From: Acorus gramineus
Lineage: Eukaryota; Streptophyta; Magnoliopsida; Acorales; Acoraceae
NCBI GenBank assembly: GCA_030737835.1
Contig: CM060852.1
Span: 7,522,007-7,586,006 of the forward strand
Reading direction: 5' to 3'
Length of the DNA: 64,000 nt
The position numbers were made by a program, and so were the translations under genes. Below are positions 57,800-64,000 of this stretch, piece by piece (the stretch's first letter is position 1; each line of letters begins with the position of its first letter). The notes below the pieces were generated by a model that was not told where the DNA came from, ran no database searches, and worked only from the letters and a program-made list of their open reading frames with translations.

Positions 57800-58819
57800 A
57801 TGGGGCTGTGGGAAGCTTTTCTCAATTGGCTGCGAAGGTAAACACATCTTTCGGATTCAAAATTTGAACTGATATTACTCAATCGATGTTTTTGGTTTTG
57901 TCAAACGCGTTATTTTGTTATTTGACATTCGCATTTTTAGGGTTTCTTGGTGGAACTGGTTCGGTTTTTTGAGTTTTATGTGAGATTTACTTGGTTTTGA
58001 TCTTGTCGTCGCATCGTTAAATTGGTTTGTTTGGATCGTGCGTTCTTGGTTTCCGAAGCGGTGATTTTTTTCTGAAATATATTATGTGCAGTTCTTTTTA
58101 TTTTATGTTGAGATGGATTTGTCTTGTGTTTGAATTAAACATGGCGTTTTTGACATATTTGGTTATATATACTAATAATATAAATATATAGATGTATGGC
58201 ATTTGGTTTAATTAGGATGTCTAACTTACTCTTTCTACATTTTGGTGCAGCCTTTTCTTCAAGCAGGAGATGGAGCTTTCTTTGATAGGGCTACAGAATG
58301 CCGGAAAGACATCGCTCGTTAACGTTGTTGCAGTATGTAATATCCATCCAATTCTCTTATTTCTATTTTTATAAAATTCATCTCTGTGAAAGAGAGTTAT
58401 TCCATAATACAATGGGGCTGCCATCAAGCTGAAATTGGAATGAGTAATTTTATTACCTTCTGGCATTCATGCTGAGCTGCTAGGCCTTGTTACCAGATGA
58501 AGCTCATGTTCATTTCTTTTAACTAATTTATTTATGTGTTTTGCATGGTGTTCTGATATGATCATACTTCGGGCTTTTTTTGTAGACTGGCGGATACAGT
58601 GAAGACATGATTCCAACTGTGAGTGATATTTCCTAATATGAAATAAATGTTTGTCTCTTGCTGCACTATCATTTGACTGCCTGATTTGGGATGACAGGTA
58701 GGGTTCAATATGCGCAAGGTAACCAAAGGGAATGTGACCATAAAGCTGTGGGATCTTGGAGGCCAACCTAGGTTTCGCAGCATGTGGGAGCGTTATTGTC
58801 GTGCAGTCTCCGCTATTGT
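57800..58819 (+). CDS. ARL8: ARL8 small GTPase, first four coding exons (gene runs off the window)
   Basis: ADP-ribosylation-factor-like GTPase of late endosomal, lysosomal and vacuolar membranes. In Arabidopsis ARL8 is also a host factor used by tobamovirus replication complexes. Coding exons: 57800-57837, 58251-58332, 58586-58618, 58698-58819 (91 codons plus two bases, of about 184). The N-terminal amphipathic helix [20 protein letters not shown] is followed by the P-loop GLQNAGKTS. Then come switch [21 protein letters not shown] and the DxxG motif [20 protein letters not shown]. The last visible exon ends AIV at a normal GTAAGT donor. The expected next exon (YVVDAAD and the NKxD box) is not found before 64000. 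The following intron is therefore over 5 kb, unless the gene is broken by the insertions there. Confidence 0.93.
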
Positions 58820-61300
58820 GTAAGTAATCTTGCTTTCTTAAACCATTCTCCCACAGATTTCACATTTGTTACATCATTGTTTAAGGATTTAATCAACACT
58901 TGCAAAGCAACCATTATAAGCCTTTAGATTCTGCTCAAATAATCTGTTTATTGTGTTTCATGATTGCATTGGTCAACCATATGTTTATATTTATTTCTAT
59001 TTCTTTGTTTATTACACAATTTATTCTAGATAAGGCTGTTCTAACATAATTTCTGGGGTTATTTTCATGCATCTGTATTTACTAGCAGTAATGGTAGATA
59101 GTTTTTTTTTTCTTCTATACCTTCTTCTTTATTGTTGATTTTGTTGTGCATTTTGGATGGAGAAAGCTTAGCATTTTTTTCTGAATGCAAAAGTGGCAGT
59201 TTGGAGTTTATGCAATATCTATGTATCACTATCCATTTGTTTGTTCACTCAGTTTGAGTTTGGTTAATGTACATGGGTCTTAATTTATCTCTTCAGAAAC
59301 CTCTGTTTGGTAGGGTCAGAACTCTATTAGACAAGTTTAAATTGGACCGTTACTCTGTTAGTGTGAGGGTAATGCATTTCCAAGCGCTTACAATTGTGGG
59401 GCTGTAAGATAATTTATAATGGTCGACTGTTTGGATTGGTTCTGAATATAGAATACTTATTAGAATCATCACAAAAACCTTTTTTTTTAACCTGTGGTTT
59501 CTATGTCCTACATCTACACTGTGATTTGCCTCTTTCCCCCCTATGCTCACTAGAGCTGCTGCAAACTTATTTAGTTTGCATCAATCTGGATGGCTTTAAT
59601 TCTCCAAATTAGGTAACTATGCTTTTCCGCATATATCCTGGAGTTACTTTTTTTTTAATCTACTCATAAAATTCTTTTATGGATATTCTGATATCCTTAT
59701 AATGCATTTGAAAAAAAACTAAGTTAATATGGGATGATGGTTTCCTGATGTATTTCTTTGGACCATGGAGGCCAAAGTGATTTAGATCATACCCTTGATG
59801 AAAAATGGACTCATGTTTTTTAACCAAGCAATTGTTTTCCACTTTTATATAACCATATCATGGTGAAATACAATCCCCAGCTGTGAATTAAATGCCATGG
59901 ATTCATGGGTTCAATTTTTAATTGTTCATTTTGGTAATGCTCACTCTTTGCCCTCAATTATGATTCTTATTTTCTCTCTGTCCCCTCAAAGACACATTTA
60001 AAACTCCCTACTCATCCTCAAGTCAACTCAGCATAGCCTATTGTGACCCATGTTTATTTCTCAAGAAGAATCTGGCTCCTTGGAATTCTGTTCTCCCTAC
60101 CATGGAAGTGTTTAGATGCTTTCTGAAGCCAGAAGAGGGAGCAAATCTCCTGTAAACATGATATAGATATATTTAATTTTGAAGGAAATGTCAGCACCAA
60201 ATGCACTTTTATCTTTAAATAATCAAGAAGAATGACCATGAGTTTAGTGAAAAGGATTTCAGTAGCATTGGAACCGTCTTGATGAAGAGGGTTGTCTCAT
60301 TGGATCAATGCTGGAGTGTGCTAATCCCTGTTTTTTTTTTCAGTCGATCAGATGATAAAATTTAAGGCACCAAAGGGGCTCATTAATTCCCATGTTGCAT
60401 GGATTAGCTATGAACCATGAATTATATGCTTTTACCCATTTAACGTGTGTTTATAGGATATCTAAGACAATCATGCCAAAAATGTATAACCTTGTGTTTG
60501 CTTGATCCCTTCTTATGATATCTGTATATGGGTTTTGACATTTTGTTAACTAGTGATGCTTCCTAAGCCGCATTGATTGCTCACCTTTTAGTAAGTCAAA
60601 GGCCATTGTCTATCAATTTTTAAAAAAATTTTCCTCCTAAAACAGACACGAGCTTAACCATGAAACACTATTTGTATCAAAATTGGTAATTGAAGTCAAC
60701 ACTGTGATGCAATCGTACAAATTCACTTTGTATACACAAAATAACCATGTTTATTGAGCTCATTACACAAATTCACTTTTTACACACAAACTAACCATGC
60801 TTAGTAAGCTCATTATGTTTGGTCTTCCTACCAAATCTGAGCTGTACAACCACTTGAAGCAATTGCTAAGAGAAACTTCTTATATTAATATATCATGTAA
60901 AATGGAATTAATTTACAAGCTTATTCAAATTACCATGCATGGATGGTGAAACGAAAATGGAAGATTACGATAGCTTATAAGCATTCTGTATGACAAAAAT
61001 GTTTGATGGGAAATTTATGCAAGAGAAGAAAAAAAATAATGACTCCAATTTGAACAAGTTTCTCACTTATGTGGTTAGACATGATTTTGAGAGGATAATT
61101 TTGGAATTTTGATTAAAAAAAACCTTTATTAAGTAACCATTGTTTCCATTTTAGTGTGCTAATATAAATTCTTTGGGTTACTAAAAAGATGAGCTACTGA
61201 TGTAGCTTACAAGTGCCCTTCAGGCATTTCGGCAAACCTTTTATATATGTATGCACGCGCAAGCATGCATCTATGTAGATAAATTTAATTGTGGAGCAGT
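58820..61300. other. ARL8 intron sequence without recognised features
   Basis: AT-rich intron-like DNA. A short duplication (CACAAATTCACTTTKTA followed by CAYAAAMTAACCATG) lies at about 60715-60800. I found no exon resembling the second half of ARL8. Confidence 0.5.
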
Positions 61301-62169
61301 TGGTTCAGTAATGTCTATGAGTATTCATAGATATCTCTACTTGACAATTCTGTCGAGGTTGAATGTATATTAATGCATGGGAGACTTCTGGTTCATGAAA
61401 TAATAACGAAAAAAAATTGCTACGCCCCCAAGCTGGCAACATGCCTACATCTATCTTTGTTTTTAGATACTGGGTTAGGTTTTGTTTTTTAGATATTGGA
61501 TGTAGTTAAAATCAAAGTACAATCATCGTCAATACATGATGTGAAAATGATGAAGGTTGGGACCCGAACAACTCGAGTTAAACTTAAGAGTTAAGACCCT
61601 ATCCCAAGTGAAGTGCACACCTGGAAGAAAGCCTAAAGAGGGGTGAGTAGACAACAGCTAACTATCAAGGACCAGAAAAGTGCGGAACATTCAACTTTGA
61701 CTTTAAATTAGATGTTGGTCATTTGGTTGATCCAACAATTCTTTTTGTTTGAATTCATAGCTTTCCTCTTCTGTTCTTCAAGTTTTTCATCTCTTATTCA
61801 GTTTCTAAGGGACGACTGAACCCTTGGGCACACATGTTATCAGGGTCTGCATTTGCTATCAAAATGACAAAAGGAAGCCGTGGTGGGATGCCATTTGGCA
61901 TCGATGTTTCCCGTAAAGGAGAAAACTCACAGATTGATGAATTAGCAAGGAAAGTGTAGACTCTCACTGAATATTGGGAGAGGACTAAGGATGGAATTGT
62001 GTAATGAGAAGAAATAAGTGGGACTTAGAGGAATCCGAATTTCTAATGTTTCTCTGACTGCTATAGCCAATTCAGTTGGAAAAACATTCGAACTGAGTGT
62101 TTTGGATTCTCAGTCCAAGAGATGCCTTTTTTTTTTCTTTTGGTTAATAGTGGTTGCTTTGGCTTGTTC

Positions 62170-62295
62170 ACTCTGTCTAGCTTCGAAATATAAAGAAGTT
62201 TGGGGGACAAAAGTCCTTTGACGGTGCAGGGGTGTTTGTTGATGGTCTGTCAGGAGAGGCTTATGACTGAGTATAAAGCAAGACAGGTTGTTGTT

Positions 62296-62326
<31 letters not shown>

Positions 62327-62560
62327 GATTCTATTACACGTGTTCTTTGTGGTAATTATAATGAAACAGTTGAACACCTCTTTTGTGAATTGGGAGGAGC
62401 AATATGGTTGAATGCAAGTTTCAACGGCTTGGAGCAACTTTGGAAAGTCAGAAAAATCTTGATGAAAAATGGGGATAGGGGGATAGAAGTCAAGGATTTT
62501 TTGGATCCTCAATCCAGCTGGGTGTGCAGTTTTTCGGTTGACGAGAAAATTATGTAGTTT
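62170..62560 (+). mobile_element. LINE zf-RVT remnant interrupted by a T/G homopolymer
   Basis: RLMTEYKARQ before, and TRVLCGNYNETVEHLFCEL then GAIWLNASF after, are the two halves of a plant LINE zf-RVT domain. Between them lies a run of about 14 T followed by 22 G (62306-62327), which is not part of the domain. No further ORF2 sequence is visible. Confidence 0.75.
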
Positions 62561-62988
62561 TTAAAAGCATTAATCCTTAGTTCACAATAATTTGGAAGTG
62601 AATAGTCAGATTTATTAAGGACTGGACTATTCATTTATGGGTGACAAGAGTGTGTATGCTTTGTAAAGGGAAAATGGAAAACAGAGCTTAGTGGTTGGAG
62701 CTGGTGAATTGGCTATAAATTCACAGTAGACTTCCCATCTATTGTTCTTTCTTCTTTTCTATCATTTTTTATTTCCCTGTTTTCATAATTAAACCCTAAT
62801 TTTGTGGTTGGAGTAGGATTCCTACCAATTCCCAAAAAAAGTGTGTGGAATCTCACTAATGTAGTGGAACCAAACACTCTGTGAATTATTTGAATTGCTT
62901 GAAATATCAACATTGATGTACCATCACCGAGCCCTAAGTTTCAACAAGGAAGATGATCCCAACCTGGGAATTTCGTGACAATGCTACG

Positions 62989-63119
62989 AGTTATTTATCT
63001 TTTTTTTTGGCAAATCTTTTCCTATCAACAAGCGGCAAGACTCGGACCGAAGTTCCCTTACTGAAGAAGGGGTACCTCTCCCATCCTACCAAGAGGAGGT
63101 TCGATAGTTAGTTATCTTT
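62989..63119 (-). mobile_element. SINE, antisense, with 14-bp target-site duplication
   Basis: The flanks AGTTATTTATCTTT (62989-63002) and AGTTAGTTATCTTT (63106-63119) differ at one base. The insert starts with a T run. On the minus strand it carries GGTCCGAGTC (B-box-like) and TTGATAGGAAAAGATTTGCC before the A tail. It shares several blocks with the element at 45471-45611. Confidence 0.75.
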
Positions 63120-64000
63120 CCTTGTTCATTTCATTATTGAAATCAAGGATGGAGGGAGAGGCATCCACCTTGAAGCATTTCGTCTAATGAATGCAGATAG
63201 TTTCACGATGAGATCTCCTCAGTTCAACTTGGAAACGGTTGTGTCCACTCATCATGTAAGGATAGATGACCTTGCTTTGAGTTCTAATATATGATCAGCT
63301 TCCCCAACAATCTTCGTGTGACATCGACTGACCCCTATGGGAGGAAGTGACATGCGCTCCTAGAGTACTACCTGTAGAGAGGCGATGATCTTTGATTCGA
63401 CTGGAGTAAGAGTGTTGAAGAACTCTTTGAGCGAAGTACCACATATCAAGCTGGCGTGACATGAACCATGACTTCATTCATCCCGAGGAGTACACTGACG
63501 GTGAAAGGAATGACGATCTGGCATATGTGAGGCTCATAGAGAAGAGCAAACTTTATCAGATGAGCATGACATGTGCTAGGGCGGTGATACATTCAAGTGG
63601 AACTATGGATGTATGGAGGTCAGGCCTACGAGGATGACAGACATCATGACAATAATCAATTCATGAGATTGACATTCAACAACATCAAACTATCTCGATT
63701 TGATGAGTACATGGTGAACTCTTCCGCGACTGGAGTTGGGTCATCACGTTCGAGATGGAGTGTAATCTGAATACGGGTACCCACCAACATCAGACCAACA
63801 ATCAGAGAAACCCATACCAATAAATCACCACCACCAGATGCTACCTAATCATAGCAGAGTAAAGAAAGCCTACGCCAAACTCGAGTGTGGTTACCTGTGT
63901 TAAAAAGGTGACCATGCAGTGGATCCCTTCTTTGTTGACTTCAACGATGATTACGCAAAAGCTCTTACTTTGTCAGATGTAACCAGTTAACCACACTTGG

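Larger units (their letters stand above)
61300..64000 (+). mobile_element. Degraded Ty3-type LTR retrotransposon with nested insertions
   Basis: TGTTATCAGGGTCTGC at about 61837-61852 resembles a decayed tRNA-iMet primer binding site. It is followed by ATGACAAAAGGAAGCCG, the same MTKG gag start as the copy near 35150. Further right, KLSRFDEYM and LFRDW around 63680-63740 look like the conserved gag segment (KL..F.G......F..W) across a frame break. A LINE fragment (62170-62560) and a SINE (63003-63105) interrupt it. LTR limits are not defined. It lies in the ARL8 intron, if that gene continues. Confidence 0.45.

Noticed and set aside
61860..62000. Possible missing ARL8 exon in the right part of the window
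   Set aside because: The reading MTKGSRGGMPFGIDVSRKG matches the gag-like start near 35.15 kb rather than any part of ARL8.

Overview
This is nuclear DNA of a flowering plant. Genes have many short exons with GT..AG introns, no operons or Shine-Dalgarno sites, AT-rich intergenic DNA, and introns loaded with LINE, SINE, LTR and foldback/MITE insertions. Every recognised gene is of a plant or general eukaryotic family: a plant VDAC, a P-class PPR protein, an F-box/kelch protein, DNA polymerase kappa, an NPH3/BTB protein, an NPG-type TPR protein and a plant-type ARL8. The strongly GC-rich exons of the PPR, F-box and NPH3 genes would fit a monocot or magnoliid, but I cannot fix the species.

Layout, left to right. 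1-3.2 kb: AT-rich upstream DNA with one MITE. 3.2-8.7 kb (+): mitochondrial porin (VDAC), six exons, with a 3.5 kb second intron full of insertions. 9.66-11.28 kb (-): intronless PPR gene. 12.3-13.3 kb (+): intronless F-box/kelch gene. 14.0-14.65 kb (-): broken remnant of a GH17 beta-1,3-glucanase with an X8 module. 16.27-28.69 kb (+): complete 14-exon DNA polymerase kappa gene (663 aa). 28.95-31.28 kb (-): four-exon BTB/NPH3 gene, convergent with POLK at only about 250 bp. 33.04-36.81 kb (-): four-exon gene for an unrecognised small membrane protein whose acidic exon has been tandemly duplicated. 36.9-46 kb: no intact gene; a nest of foldback elements, a LINE remnant, a 38-bp minisatellite and direct or inverted copies of an unidentified sequence. 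46.06-51.76 kb (-): NPG1/NPGR-type calmodulin-binding TPR gene with a hAT-like element in one intron. 52.3-57.8 kb: AT-rich intergenic DNA. 57.8 kb to the right edge (+): first four coding exons of ARL8. Its remaining exon or exons are not in the window, and the 5 kb of intron seen carries LTR-retrotransposon, LINE and SINE debris.

The genes are unrelated housekeeping and regulatory loci (mitochondrial outer membrane transport, organelle RNA processing, ubiquitin ligase specificity, translesion DNA synthesis, phototropin-type signalling adaptor, pollen and calmodulin signalling, endomembrane GTPase). There is no sign of a functional cluster. I found no evidence of a new multi-gene system. The most distinctive observations are the tandem exon duplication in the unknown membrane-protein gene, several transposon insertions with readable target-site duplications, a nested long-inverted-repeat element, and the UBZ plus PIP-like tail of Pol kappa. 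All exon boundaries were placed by eye from reading frame, GT..AG rules and family similarity. No alignment or database search was run.
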